NCBI GenBank assembly: GCA_029243395.1
Contig: JAQWSE010000005.1
Coordinates: 62,001 to 126,000 of the forward strand
DNA length: 64,000 nucleotides
Direction of reading: 5' to 3'
From: Paracoccaceae bacterium
Lineage (GTDB): Bacteria > Pseudomonadota > Alphaproteobacteria > Rhodobacterales > Rhodobacteraceae
In this document: one piece after another, positions 7,783 to 16,678 of the stretch
Numbering within the stretch: position 1 is the first letter of the stretch
Layout: the number at the start of each line of letters is the position of its first letter
Program-made: the position numbers and the translations under genes
Notes under the pieces: generated by a model
What the model was told of the DNA's origin: nothing
The model's database searches: none
The model's input: only the letters and a program-made list of their open reading frames with translations

Positions 7783-10293
7783 ATGCAAAAAAAATTGCTA
7801 ATAGATGCGTCGCATCAAGAAGAAACAAGAATTGTTTTGCTGGATCGCGATCAAGTAGAGGAATTTGATTTTGAATCCGGACAAAAAAAGCAACAGGCCG
7901 GCAACATTTTTCTGGCTAAAGTAACAAGAGTTGAGCCGTCACTACAAGCTGCTTTTTTAGACTATGGTGGAAACAGACATGGATTTCTTGCCTTTTCTGA
8001 AATTCATCCGGATTATTATCAAATTCCCGTGGCTGATAGAGAGGCCCTTATCGCTGAAGAAAGGGAACTTGAGAATCAATCTGATGATTACCTGGAAAAT
8101 GATATTGACAATGAAGTAATCGACAACAGATTACCAGCATATGCAGAGCTTAAACAGAATTCCAGTGAGCTTGTTAAGTCAGACCCACTGGATTTAGAAG
8201 AAAAAAATCTAGATTTAGATAGTTTTCCTCCTGAGAAAAAAGAGGAATTAAAAGAATCCAATACTGCTCCAGTTGGGGAAAAACCGAGAAATGGAGATAC
8301 CTTTATAAGTGGTGAAGAAACTGATCAATCATTAGGTTCAGATTCAAAAGAAAAAAATACTAAATCACTCAAACCCAAAAAGAAGTTCCGAAAAAACCGC
8401 TACAAAATTCAAGAAGTAATAAAAGTAAGACAGGTACTTTTAATTCAAGTTGTTAAGGACGAAAGAGGGAACAAAGGGGCAGCTCTAACAACTTACATAT
8501 CTTTAGCTGGAAGATATTGCGTCCTTATGCCAAATACTGCCAGGGGCGGAGGTATATCACGAAAAATAACAAATATAGGAGATCGAAAAAAACTGAAAGA
8601 AACGGCCAGTGAATTCTCGATACCCGATAAGATGGGGTTAATAATTAGAACCGCTGGAGCTAAAAGAACTAAAACTGAAATAAAAAGAGATTTCGAATAC
8701 CTACTAAGACAATGGGAACAGATTCGTGATTTAACCCTAAAGTCAATCGCACCTTGTCCAATTTATGAAGAGGGCAGTGTCATAAAAAGATCCATACGAG
8801 ATCTTTATACAAAAGAAATTAATGAAATCATTGTAGAGGGTGAAATAGGTTTTAAAGAGGCCAAGGATTATATGAAAATGCTTATGCCCTCACATGCAAA
8901 AAAAATTAAAAATCATGAAAAAGCTCAACCAATTTTTTCTTACTATGGGGTAGAAAACTACCTTTCAGCGATGTTTAATCCAACCGTTCAATTAAAATCA
9001 GGTGGATATATTGTTATCGGTATTACCGAAGCCCTTGTGGCAATTGATGTAAATTCAGGAAGATCTACAAAAGAAAGTGGTATTGAAGCTACAGCCCTCA
9101 GAACAAATTTAGAGGCTGCTGATGAAATCGCCAGGCAATTGAGAATGAGAGATCTAGCTGGATTAATTGTAATAGATTTTATAGACATGGAAGAGAAAAA
9201 GAATAACATTTCTGTAGAACGAAAGATGAGAGATAGCCTCAAATTGGATCGGGCCCGCATACAAGTAGGAAGAATATCCTCTTTTGGATTGTTAGAAATG
9301 TCTCGGCAACGGCTACGCTATGGCATGGTTGAAGCCACTACGAAACCCTGTTCAAATTGTTATGGCACAGGACTTACGCGATCAAATGAAAACCTGGCCT
9401 TGGAAATTCTAAGGGCTTTAGAGGCTAAAAAGCCACTTAGTGATGCTACAGAAGCCGTTGTTAAAGCTCCAGTAGAAGTGGCTAACTACTTGTTAAACCA
9501 AAAAAGACGCAACCTTGAAATAATTGAAAAAAGGTTAAAAATCAATATAGCAATCCACGCGGATATCAGTATCAGCAATCCAAATTTTGTTTTTGAAATA
9601 ATTAAATCACCTGGAACCCTTGACGAGAATCATTTAGGAAAAGTTATCACAATAGATGGAGCTAAGAATAGTCCAAAAGAAGAAAATGAATCAGCTAGCA
9701 ACAATGAGTCTGCTCAAGGAAATCCAACTGAACAGGTTGGAAGAAAGCAAAAAAGACGCCGAAGACGTAATAATAAGAGCAGGCAAATCGATTCAGACGT
9801 GACTTCAAGTACAAGTTTAGAGCAAAATAATTCAAAAAACTTAGAAAAAATTAGTAAAGTTGCGGAACCTTTAAAGAATGATAGCTCGTTAGAAAAAGAA
9901 CACAAGTCAGATAACAGGAAAGTTTCAGAAGACAAGAAAACTGGCGCAGAAAAAGTAAATGCTCAAAATGCAAATGAAGATCACACACAAGAAGTTTCCA
10001 CCGATACACCAATGAAACAGCCCAAAAGAAGATCTACTCAGAGACACCAAGTTAAAGAAAAACCAAAAAAAGTATCTGATGAAAAAATATCTACTATAGT
10101 AAAGGCTGTAGACGAATCTGTTAAAACGACGTCCAAGAAAAGAATTGCTAAACCAGTCAAAGAAGTCTTAAAAGAAAATGAAATACAATCAGACCCAAAA
10201 GGTAAAAAAGGTGAGGAAAAACCTCTAACTAAAAATGAAAAAGAATCAAGAACAGGCTGGTGGTCAAGAAATAAATCGCTAGATGATAAGTAA
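7783..10293 (+). CDS. rne: Ribonuclease E/G family endoribonuclease
   Basis: Endoribonuclease of mRNA decay and rRNA/tRNA processing. It starts MQKKLLIDASHQEETRIVLL, matching the family (MLIDAxHxEExRVxxx). The S1 RNA-binding domain is split: its first strands (about 36-90) are separated from the rest (about 208-240) by an acidic, low-complexity insert (about 95-205), as in alphaproteobacterial RNase E. The magnesium-binding catalytic aspartates fall in AIDVNSGR (D422) and VIDFIDME (D465), and the zinc-link CSNC is at 523-526. The C-terminal part (about 640-836) is charged and disordered, with a KRRRRRNN patch near 660-675 that may bind RNA or degradosome partners. AGGTGG 6 nt before the ATG supports the start. 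Confidence 0.95.
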   Translation: MQKKLLIDASHQEETRIVLLDRDQVEEFDFESGQKKQQAGNIFLAKVTRVEPSLQAAFLDYGGNRHGFLAFSEIHPDYYQIPVADREALIAEERELENQSDDYLENDIDNEVIDNRLPAYAELKQNSSELVKSDPLDLEEKNLDLDSFPPEKKEELKESNTAPVGEKPRNGDTFISGEETDQSLGSDSKEKNTKSLKPKKKFRKNRYKIQEVIKVRQVLLIQVVKDERGNKGAALTTYISLAGRYCVLMPNTARGGGISRKITNIGDRKKLKETASEFSIPDKMGLIIRTAGAKRTKTEIKRDFEYLLRQWEQIRDLTLKSIAPCPIYEEGSVIKRSIRDLYTKEINEIIVEGEIGFKEAKDYMKMLMPSHAKKIKNHEKAQPIFSYYGVENYLSAMFNPTVQLKSGGYIVIGITEALVAIDVNSGRSTKESGIEATALRTNLEAADEIARQLRMRDLAGLIVIDFIDMEEKKNNISVERKMRDSLKLDRARIQVGRISSFGLLEMSRQRLRYGMVEATTKPCSNCYGTGLTRSNENLALEILRALEAKKPLSDATEAVVKAPVEVANYLLNQKRRNLEIIEKRLKINIAIHADISISNPNFVFEIIKSPGTLDENHLGKVITIDGAKNSPKEENESASNNESAQGNPTEQVGRKQKRRRRRNNKSRQIDSDVTSSTSLEQNNSKNLEKISKVAEPLKNDSSLEKEHKSDNRKVSEDKKTGAEKVNAQNANEDHTQEVSTDTPMKQPKRRSTQRHQVKEKPKKVSDEKISTIVKAVDESVKTTSKKRIAKPVKEVLKENEIQSDPKGKKGEEKPLTKNEKESRTGWWSRNKSLDDK

Positions 10294-10331
10294 GTTTATT
10301 TTACAGCAAGCCAATTCCTATAACGTAATGC

Positions 10332-11123
10332 GTGCAAAGTAAGGTCAGAAATTTGAAATTATTTGTAGCAACAATGACTTTTATTTCTGCGCTATTTGTC
10401 TCACAAGCAAGCTTTTCTAAAAACGTTTTCACCCAGAATTCTTTTTTTGAAACGAACGAAGAAAAAGATTTGTTTCAAATGGAGATACAGCGGTTTATTC
10501 TTGAAAATCCTGAGATAATCATAGAGGCAATCCGACGTTATCAAAGAAATAAAGAAAAAGAAGCAGAAGCAGAAGAGCTTCAGATTCTGAATGATAAGAG
10601 TACAGAGTTATTTCAAGATGACCATTCTTTTGTCGGAGGCAATAACGATGGAAAAATAAGAATAGTGGAGTTTATTGATTACAAATGTGGCTATTGCAAG
10701 AAAAATCATGAAATAATCTGGTCTATTATAAAGGAAAATTCTGATGTTAAATACATTGTCAAAGAATTTCCAATCTTAGGATCTCAATCTATAATGGCTG
10801 CCCAAGCTTTGTTATCAGTACTGTTATATGATTCAAACAAAACCTATAAAAGATTTTCAGACCAGTTGATTGCACACTCAGGACCAATAAATATTAAAAC
10901 ATTAAAAGCTTTTGCAGAACTTTCTGGATCCAAAATTCTTGATTTGCAGACCACCATGAAATCTGAAAAAGTTAACCTAATAATATCTAAAAATGCCTCC
11001 CTAGCAAAGGAATTAAGAATAGAAGGCACACCAACATTCATTATTGAAGATCAAATAATTAGGGGCTTTATTTCTAAAAATCAAATGCAAGAATTAATTG
11101 AACTCACACGAAAAAAGCTTTAA
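10332..11123 (+). CDS. DsbA-family exported thiol-disulfide oxidoreductase
   Basis: Periplasmic thioredoxin-fold protein of the DsbA/Com1 type. An N-terminal hydrophobic stretch (about 10-28) ending near ASFSK is a probable signal peptide. A helical segment (about 43-90) precedes the thioredoxin fold, with active-site CGYC at 119-122 in the context FIDYKCGYCKKNHE and the cis-proline loop EGTPTFII near the C-terminus. It probably oxidises or isomerises disulfides in exported proteins; the partner is unknown. The GTG at 10332 is the longest start; the in-frame ATG at 10373 would shorten the signal sequence. Close relatives often sit beside aroQ-accB-accC, and here accB follows directly with aroQ missing. 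Confidence 0.85.
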   Translation: MQSKVRNLKLFVATMTFISALFVSQASFSKNVFTQNSFFETNEEKDLFQMEIQRFILENPEIIIEAIRRYQRNKEKEAEAEELQILNDKSTELFQDDHSFVGGNNDGKIRIVEFIDYKCGYCKKNHEIIWSIIKENSDVKYIVKEFPILGSQSIMAAQALLSVLLYDSNKTYKRFSDQLIAHSGPINIKTLKAFAELSGSKILDLQTTMKSEKVNLIISKNASLAKELRIEGTPTFIIEDQIIRGFISKNQMQELIELTRKKL

Positions 11124-11181
11124 CTGAATAGTGAAATAAATATATTGACCATATGAAAGCAGTCATAATTCTGAGGTAAAA

Positions 11182-11676
11182 ATGAAAAATAAAAATCATG
11201 ATGAGGAGATAAAACTTGTTGAAATGCTTGCTGATGTAGCAAACAAGAACCAATTATCCGAAATTGAATTTGAAAAAAACCTTAGCGCAGATTCAGGCTA
11301 TTTTATCCGCATTGTTTCAGCAAAAAACGGTGGGTCGAAATCCACCTCAACTCAAGATATTTCCCCCAAAGTTAATACACCTAAAGATATTCCACCTAAC
11401 CAAATTAAGGAATTAGAAGAATCTCCTGACTTTAAAGACCAACCTGGAATTGTATCTTCTCCCATGGTAGGCACGGTTTATTTGTCCCCAGAACCTGGTT
11501 CAAAACCTTTTATTGAAATCGGTCAAAGAGTTAAAACAGGTGACACTCTTTTCATTATTGAAGCAATGAAAACTATGAATCAAATTCCGTCACCCAAGTC
11601 TGGAAAAATTTCCCGCATACTTATAGACGATGCGACTCCTGTAGAGTTTGAAAGCCCCTTGGTCATAATAGAATAA
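11182..11676 (+). CDS. accB: Biotin carboxyl carrier protein of acetyl-CoA carboxylase
   Basis: Carries biotin between the biotin carboxylase and carboxyltransferase sites in the first step of fatty acid synthesis. The C-terminal biotinyl domain (about 88-164) has [11 protein letters not shown], with the biotin-accepting Lys at 130. The N-terminal helix (about 5-45) and a Pro/Ser/Thr-rich linker (about 50-88) are typical. AccC follows after 6 bp and is surely co-transcribed. Length (164 aa) is normal. Confidence 0.97.
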   Translation: MKNKNHDEEIKLVEMLADVANKNQLSEIEFEKNLSADSGYFIRIVSAKNGGSKSTSTQDISPKVNTPKDIPPNQIKELEESPDFKDQPGIVSSPMVGTVYLSPEPGSKPFIEIGQRVKTGDTLFIIEAMKTMNQIPSPKSGKISRILIDDATPVEFESPLVIIE

Positions 11677-11682
11677 GCCCCA

Positions 11683-13035
11683 ATGTTAAAAAAAATTCTT
11701 ATAGCTAATAGAGGGGAAATTGCCCTAAGAGTCATAAGGGCTTGCCATGAATTGAATATTCCATCTGTAGCAGTGCATTCTACCGCAGACTCAGATTCTA
11801 TGCATGTAAAAATGGCTAACGAAAGCGTATGTATCGGACCACCTAAGGCTAGTGAGAGTTATCTCACCATACCCAATATAATTGCTGCTTGTGAAATAGC
11901 TGGTGCAGACTCAGTACACCCTGGATATGGTTTTCTTTCCGAAAACCCTGCTTTTGCAGAAATTTTAGACGACCATAAAATTGTCTTCATAGGTCCCTCT
12001 TCTAAGCATATAAGACTCATGGGTGATAAAATTACTGCAAAGAAAACTATGACTAACTTAGGGGTTCCCTGTGTGCCTGGTTCGACTGGAACAGTTGAAA
12101 CTGTGGCAAGTGCAAAAGAAATTGCACAAGAACTTGGCTATCCAGTACTTATTAAAGCTTCTGCAGGTGGTGGTGGTCGCGGCATGAAATTAGTCATGAG
12201 CTCCGATGAATTACTACAAGCTTTCCATGCAGCAAAAAAAGAATCGGCAGCAGCATTTAATAATGATGCTGTTTATATCGAAAAGTATTTGCTAAATCCG
12301 AAACATATAGAAATTCAAGTCTTTGGAGACGGCTTAGGTAATGCAGTGCATTTAGGAGAACGTGATTGTTCTATTCAAAGACGACATCAGAAGATTCTAG
12401 AAGAGGCGCCATCAACCGTACTTACCCCCAAAGCCCGTCAGCATATTGGAGAAATTTGTGCTAATGCAATTGCTAATCTAAAATATTCGGGTGCTGGAAC
12501 CATAGAATTTCTTTATTCGAATGGTAAATTTTATTTCATTGAGATGAATACAAGAATTCAAGTCGAACATCCTATTACTGAACAAATTTTTGGTGTGGAC
12601 CTAGTAAAAGAGCAGATACGGGTTGCTTCAAAAGAAAAACTGTCCTTCCAACAAGAAAAGATTCATTTAAAAGGTCATGCTATTGAATGTAGGATAAATG
12701 CTGAAAAAATTCCCGAATTTTCAGCTTCTCCTGGCTTAATAACTGCATACCATGCGCCTGGAGGACATGGTGTAAGGGTAGATAGTGCTATCTATGCTGG
12801 ATATAAAGTCCCCCCCTACTATGATAGTCTGATTTGCAAACTTATAGTCCATGGGGAAACTAGAATGGACGCAATCTTAAAGTTAAGAAGAGCTCTTAAA
12901 GAGTTGATAGTTGACGGAATTGATACGACAGCAGAAATATTTGATAAAATTCTTGTAAGTAAAGAGTTTGAAAGAGGTACTTACGATATTTCCTGGCTTG
13001 AGGATTTCTTGATAGAGCAGCAAAGAGCTAAATAG
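11683..13035 (+). CDS. accC: Biotin carboxylase subunit of acetyl-CoA carboxylase
   Basis: ATP-grasp enzyme that carboxylates biotin on AccB with bicarbonate and ATP. It begins MLKKILIANRGEIALRVIRA (family signature), has HPGYGFLSEN, the glycine-rich ATP loop KASAGGGGRGMK, catalytic EERDCSIQRRHQK-like residues (GERDCSIQRRHQK) and the EMNTRIQVEHPITE motif. Length (450 aa) matches single-domain AccC rather than the longer acyl-CoA carboxylase fusions. It lies between accB and aat with very short gaps. The carboxyltransferase genes accA and accD are not in the window. Confidence 0.98.
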   Translation: MLKKILIANRGEIALRVIRACHELNIPSVAVHSTADSDSMHVKMANESVCIGPPKASESYLTIPNIIAACEIAGADSVHPGYGFLSENPAFAEILDDHKIVFIGPSSKHIRLMGDKITAKKTMTNLGVPCVPGSTGTVETVASAKEIAQELGYPVLIKASAGGGGRGMKLVMSSDELLQAFHAAKKESAAAFNNDAVYIEKYLLNPKHIEIQVFGDGLGNAVHLGERDCSIQRRHQKILEEAPSTVLTPKARQHIGEICANAIANLKYSGAGTIEFLYSNGKFYFIEMNTRIQVEHPITEQIFGVDLVKEQIRVASKEKLSFQQEKIHLKGHAIECRINAEKIPEFSASPGLITAYHAPGGHGVRVDSAIYAGYKVPPYYDSLICKLIVHGETRMDAILKLRRALKELIVDGIDTTAEIFDKILVSKEFERGTYDISWLEDFLIEQQRAK

Positions 13036-13047
13036 ACACTCGTCCAA

Positions 13048-13680
13048 ATGGATATTTCCCTTACTCAACAAATAATTTTAGCCTATTCACAGGGATCATT
13101 CCCAATGGGAACAAATAAAACGAGTTCCAAAATTGAATGGGTGACACCTATTGAAAGAGGCCTGATCCCTGTTGGAAACATTCACTGTTCAAAGAGTTTG
13201 CGGAAAGAAATTAATCGAAGCAAATTTGTTGTCTCCTTTGATACTTCATTTGCTGAAGTAGTGGCTAATTGTGCAGACCGAGAAGAAAGCTGGATAAATC
13301 GAACTATTCTCGATCAATACCTAATCTTACACTCAAACGGCTTTGCTCACTCTGTTGAAATTAGACAAAACAATACCCTAGTTGGAGGTTTATACGGTTT
13401 GGAACTTGGTGCTGTTTTTTTTGCAGAAAGCATGTTTTCGAAAGTCTCTAATACTTCCAAGTTGGCTATGATTGCAATGATGGCCAGGGTTCATTATGGT
13501 GGGTTTAAGATTTTTGATACACAATTCCCATCCGCTCATTTAACTACCCTTGGTGGAATCACTGTGGACCAACTGAGTTTTCTGAAAATGTTATCTCCAG
13601 CAATAAAGCAACAATCTAATTTTAATCGATCTCCCAAACTATCTACATGGGAGGATTTTCTTAACTATGGATGTAAATAA
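13048..13680 (+). CDS. aat: Leucyl/phenylalanyl-tRNA--protein transferase
   Basis: Adds Leu or Phe from aminoacyl-tRNA to proteins with N-terminal Lys or Arg, creating an N-degron for the ClpS/ClpAP pathway. Family hallmarks are visible: AYSQGSFPMG near the N-terminus, ESWINRTILDQYLILHSNGFAHSVE, GGLYGLELGAVFFAESMFS, and DTQFPSAHLTTLGG. Length (210 aa) is normal. The gene sits 12 bp after accC, an alphaproteobacterial neighbourhood, and converges with mlaD. The signature Trp-rich WWSP stretch is replaced by EWVTP. Confidence 0.93.
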   Translation: MDISLTQQIILAYSQGSFPMGTNKTSSKIEWVTPIERGLIPVGNIHCSKSLRKEINRSKFVVSFDTSFAEVVANCADREESWINRTILDQYLILHSNGFAHSVEIRQNNTLVGGLYGLELGAVFFAESMFSKVSNTSKLAMIAMMARVHYGGFKIFDTQFPSAHLTTLGGITVDQLSFLKMLSPAIKQQSNFNRSPKLSTWEDFLNYGCK

Positions 13681-13722
13681 ATTAGCCCATAATTGATATA
13701 CAGTGCTTGACTGTCTCTATTT

Positions 13723-14163
13723 TTAACTTCCAGAAAATTTTTGTAGCAAATTGTTCAAGTTTATAGCCCCTTGAGTGTAGATAAACTGGTCATTAGGTTC
13801 GAGAAAATCTTCTGATCCTCCTGGTGTAATGGAAACAAAATTTGACCCCAAAAGACCCTCTGAAGTAATTACTATTTCTGAATCTTCAGGAATTTTAACT
13901 TTATTGTCTATGGCCAGCACCATATCTGCCATATATCTGTCAGTATCTAAAGACACAGCCACAACTTTTCCAATATTTACCCCCGCTAACCGAATATGAC
14001 TTCCAATTTTGATTCCAGAAATATTAGTAAAAGATGCATGGTATGTAGTTTCATTTTTTGCAGGAAAAATATCTTCAGACTTACTTACAACCGAATATAC
14101 AAACCATCCTGCTATTATGAGGACAAAAGCACCAATTATTGTCTCTAATACTTGCCCCTTCAT
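13723..14163 (-). CDS. mlaD: MlaD-like lipid-transport periplasmic subunit (MCE domain)
   Basis: Periplasmic MCE-domain subunit of the Mla phospholipid transport system between the inner and outer membranes. An N-terminal transmembrane anchor (ETIIGAFVLIIAGWFVYSV) precedes the MCE beta-barrel with SGIKIGSHIRLAGVNIGKV and SEGLLGSNFVSITPGG. The C-terminal NLNNLLQKF helix would form the hexamer's central pore. I place the start at the ATG at 14163 (MKGQVLETIIG), preceded by GGTGG; a longer in-frame reading to 14217 would overlap the upstream gene's stop. Permease and ATPase genes (mlaE, mlaF) are not adjacent. Confidence 0.88.
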   Translation of the reverse strand: MKGQVLETIIGAFVLIIAGWFVYSVVSKSEDIFPAKNETTYHASFTNISGIKIGSHIRLAGVNIGKVVAVSLDTDRYMADMVLAIDNKVKIPEDSEIVITSEGLLGSNFVSITPGGSEDFLEPNDQFIYTQGAINLNNLLQKFSGS

Positions 14164-14185
14164 TTCCACCAACAATAATAAAAAT

Positions 14186-14575
14186 TCAATTTTTAGGTTT
14201 CCACGCAACGTACTCAACAGTTTTTACAGAGGAGTATCTTTTAGGATGATAGGCATCAATCGTGCCCGTCATATTCTTATAGAACAACGGATTTGAACTT
14301 GTCACTACAGCATTATTTTCTAATGTAGGAAGTTTCTTTCCTTTCCCATGTATCCATCCATGCCAACTTGGACTAATAGAAGAAGCATCACAATCTTTAT
14401 GATAAAGAACCCAGCGCCTATCATCTTTTTTTGATTGAAAATATCTATTTCCCCAATTGTCAGATCCAACATAAACGCCATTTCTCAAGGTAAATATGTA
14501 AGTCCCTATACTGTGGCCTCTCCACCAGATAAACAAACTATCAAAAAATGTGCGCATTGCATAAACCAAATTCAC
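14186..14575 (-). CDS. NDUFA12-family accessory subunit of NADH:ubiquinone oxidoreductase
   Basis: Homologue of the mitochondrial 17.2-kDa complex I accessory subunit, found among bacteria essentially in alphaproteobacteria. Conserved elements are visible: GTYIFTLRNGVYVGSDNWGNRYFQ, the RRWVLYHK strand, and PSWHGWIHG. It probably docks on the peripheral arm and stabilises complex I. Length (129 aa) is normal. The ATG at 14575 lies 24 bp after the clpX stop and mlaD follows 22 bp later, so all may share one transcript. The DUF2155 gene often beside it is absent. Confidence 0.92.
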   Translation of the reverse strand: MNLVYAMRTFFDSLFIWWRGHSIGTYIFTLRNGVYVGSDNWGNRYFQSKKDDRRWVLYHKDCDASSISPSWHGWIHGKGKKLPTLENNAVVTSSNPLFYKNMTGTIDAYHPKRYSSVKTVEYVAWKPKN

Positions 14576-14599
14576 ATAACATGTATTATTCGTATCTTT

Positions 14600-15853
14600 T
14601 TAAGCCGGCTTTTCCTTTAAATCTTCATAGATAAGCAAAGGGTCAGCATTGCCTAAAACCGCTTCTTCATTTACTACTATTTCAGAAACTCCTGACATAG
14701 CCGGTAGATCAAACATTGAGTCTAGGAGAATTTCTTCAAGAATTGATCGTAATCCTCTTGCACCAGTCTTTCTGTCTATTGCTTTCTGAGCTATTACTTT
14801 GAGTGCTTCATTGCTAAAAGATAGCTCTATGTTTTCCATTTCAAAAAGCCTCTGGTATTGTTTAACAAGGGCATTCTTTGGGGAAGTCAATATAGAAATC
14901 AAAGATTTCACGTCTAAATCTTCTAAAGTTGAAATGACCGGCAACCGCCCTACAAATTCTGGAATTAAACCAAATTTAAGAAGATCCTCTGGTTCAACTT
15001 CTTTAAAAATCTCTCCAACTTTTCTTTCATCAGAATCTTTCACATCTGCTCCAAAACCTACTGCAGAACCTTTTCCTCTCCTACTTATGACTTTATCTAA
15101 ACCAGCAAAGGCTCCACCGCACATAAATAGAATATTAGTTGTATCTACCTGAAGGAATTCTTGCTGTGGATGTTTTCTTCCTCCCTGTGGTGGTACACTT
15201 GCAATAGTTCCCTCCATTATTTTCAATAAAGCTTGTTGAACCCCCTCGCCAGAGACATCTCTTGTAATAGAGGGATTATCTGATTTACGACTAATCTTGT
15301 CTACTTCATCAATATAAACAATTCCACGTTGAGCCCTTTCAACATTATATTCTGCAGCTTGTAATAGTTTAAGAATTATGTTTTCAACATCCTCCCCAAC
15401 ATATCCTGCTTCTGTCAAAGTAGTAGCATCTGCCATAGTAAAAGGCACGTCTAGTATTCTAGCTAAGGTTTGAGCTAGAAGTGTTTTTCCACACCCAGTA
15501 GGCCCAATTAAAAGAATATTGGACTTTTGTAATTCAACATCCCCTGATTTAGTCGGATAGTTCAATCGCTTGTAATGATTATGAACTGCAACAGAAAGCA
15601 CCTTTTTAGCCAATGCTTGGCCAATGACATAATCATCAAGAACATCACATATTTCTCTTGGCGGAGGTACTCCAATTTTTGATTTTACAACATTATTCTT
15701 CGTCTCTTCACGTATGATATCCATGCATAGTTCCACACACTCATCACAAATGAAAACCGTGGGCCCAGCAATTAATTTTTTTACTTCATGCTGACTTTTC
15801 CCACAAAAAGAACAATATAGCTCCGTCTTATCGGATCCATCCGGACTTTTCAT
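14600..15853 (-). CDS. clpX: ATP-dependent Clp protease ATP-binding subunit ClpX
   Basis: AAA+ unfoldase that recognises tagged or degron-bearing proteins and feeds them to ClpP. The N-terminal zinc-binding domain has C14, C17, C36 and C39 (YCSFCGK ... ICDEC). Walker A is GPTGCGKT at 117-124, the pore loop is GYVGEDVE, and Walker B is [10 protein letters not shown]. The RKHP substrate loop and the IGF-like ClpP-docking loop (AVGFGAD) follow. Length (417 aa) is normal. It follows clpP by 109 bp in a tig-clpP-clpX run; lon, usually next, is replaced by the NDUFA12 gene. Confidence 0.98.
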   Translation of the reverse strand: MKSPDGSDKTELYCSFCGKSQHEVKKLIAGPTVFICDECVELCMDIIREETKNNVVKSKIGVPPPREICDVLDDYVIGQALAKKVLSVAVHNHYKRLNYPTKSGDVELQKSNILLIGPTGCGKTLLAQTLARILDVPFTMADATTLTEAGYVGEDVENIILKLLQAAEYNVERAQRGIVYIDEVDKISRKSDNPSITRDVSGEGVQQALLKIMEGTIASVPPQGGRKHPQQEFLQVDTTNILFMCGGAFAGLDKVISRRGKGSAVGFGADVKDSDERKVGEIFKEVEPEDLLKFGLIPEFVGRLPVISTLEDLDVKSLISILTSPKNALVKQYQRLFEMENIELSFSNEALKVIAQKAIDRKTGARGLRSILEEILLDSMFDLPAMSGVSEIVVNEEAVLGNADPLLIYEDLKEKPA

Positions 15854-15962
15854 AAATGCCTCGCCTTTTTTATACGATTTTTTTATTATGTACTAAACAT
15901 TGAATCATCACGTGAGAGAAAATACAAGAGTAAAACAAACCAAATTCTAATTTATTCCTGAA

Positions 15963-16616
15963 TTAACCTGGAATATCTTCTTGGTCATTAGCTCCTGTGT
16001 CCTTTCTACTTTCGACAATTTCATCAATTATTCCCCAGTTTTTTGCACTATCTGCTGTTAGGAAATTATCTCTATCTAAGGCTGTCTCGACCTTTGAAAG
16101 CTTTTGCTTGCAGTGTTTCACATAAATAACATTTAATCTTTTCTTCAAATTCAATATTTCTTCAGCATGTAAAGCAATATCTGACGCTTGGCCTTGAAAA
16201 CCTCCAGATGGTTGATGAAGCATTATTCGGCTATTCGGTAATGAGAACCTTTTGCCTGGATGACCCGCTGCTAACAACAAAGAGCCCATTGAAGCCGCTT
16301 GCCCAATACAAAGAGTACTTATATTTGGTCTTATATACTGCATAGTATCGTAAATAGACAGACCTGAAGTAACAACTCCCCCAGGACTGTTAATATACAT
16401 TGAAATTTCCTTTTTTGGATTTTCTGCCTCCAAAAACAATAGTTGTGCTACTACCAATGTAGCAACTGGATCATTAATTGGACCTGAAATAAATATTATT
16501 CTCTCTTTTAGTAGCCTAGAATAGATATCATACGCCCGTTCGCCTCTGGCTGACTGTTCTACTACCATTGGTACTAACGTGTTCATATGTTGTGCCCTTT
16601 CCTTCGTATCTTTCAC
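15963..16616 (-). CDS. clpP: ATP-dependent Clp protease proteolytic subunit
   Basis: Serine protease that forms the tetradecameric chamber partnering ClpX (and ClpA). The catalytic triad is visible: Ser109 in [14 protein letters not shown], His134 in [13 protein letters not shown], and Asp183 in [11 protein letters not shown]. Start is either the ATG at 16616 or the ATG ten codons later ([20 protein letters not shown]), the latter giving the more usual N-terminus. It lies 62 bp downstream of tig on the same strand. Confidence 0.98.
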   Translation of the reverse strand: MKDTKERAQHMNTLVPMVVEQSARGERAYDIYSRLLKERIIFISGPINDPVATLVVAQLLFLEAENPKKEISMYINSPGGVVTSGLSIYDTMQYIRPNISTLCIGQAASMGSLLLAAGHPGKRFSLPNSRIMLHQPSGGFQGQASDIALHAEEILNLKKRLNVIYVKHCKQKLSKVETALDRDNFLTADSAKNWGIIDEIVESRKDTGANDQEDIPG

Positions 16617-16678
16617 AGAGTAAGTGTTTTCATACCATATATCATCTTATTTAGTTTAGTTTATATTTGATATGACAG

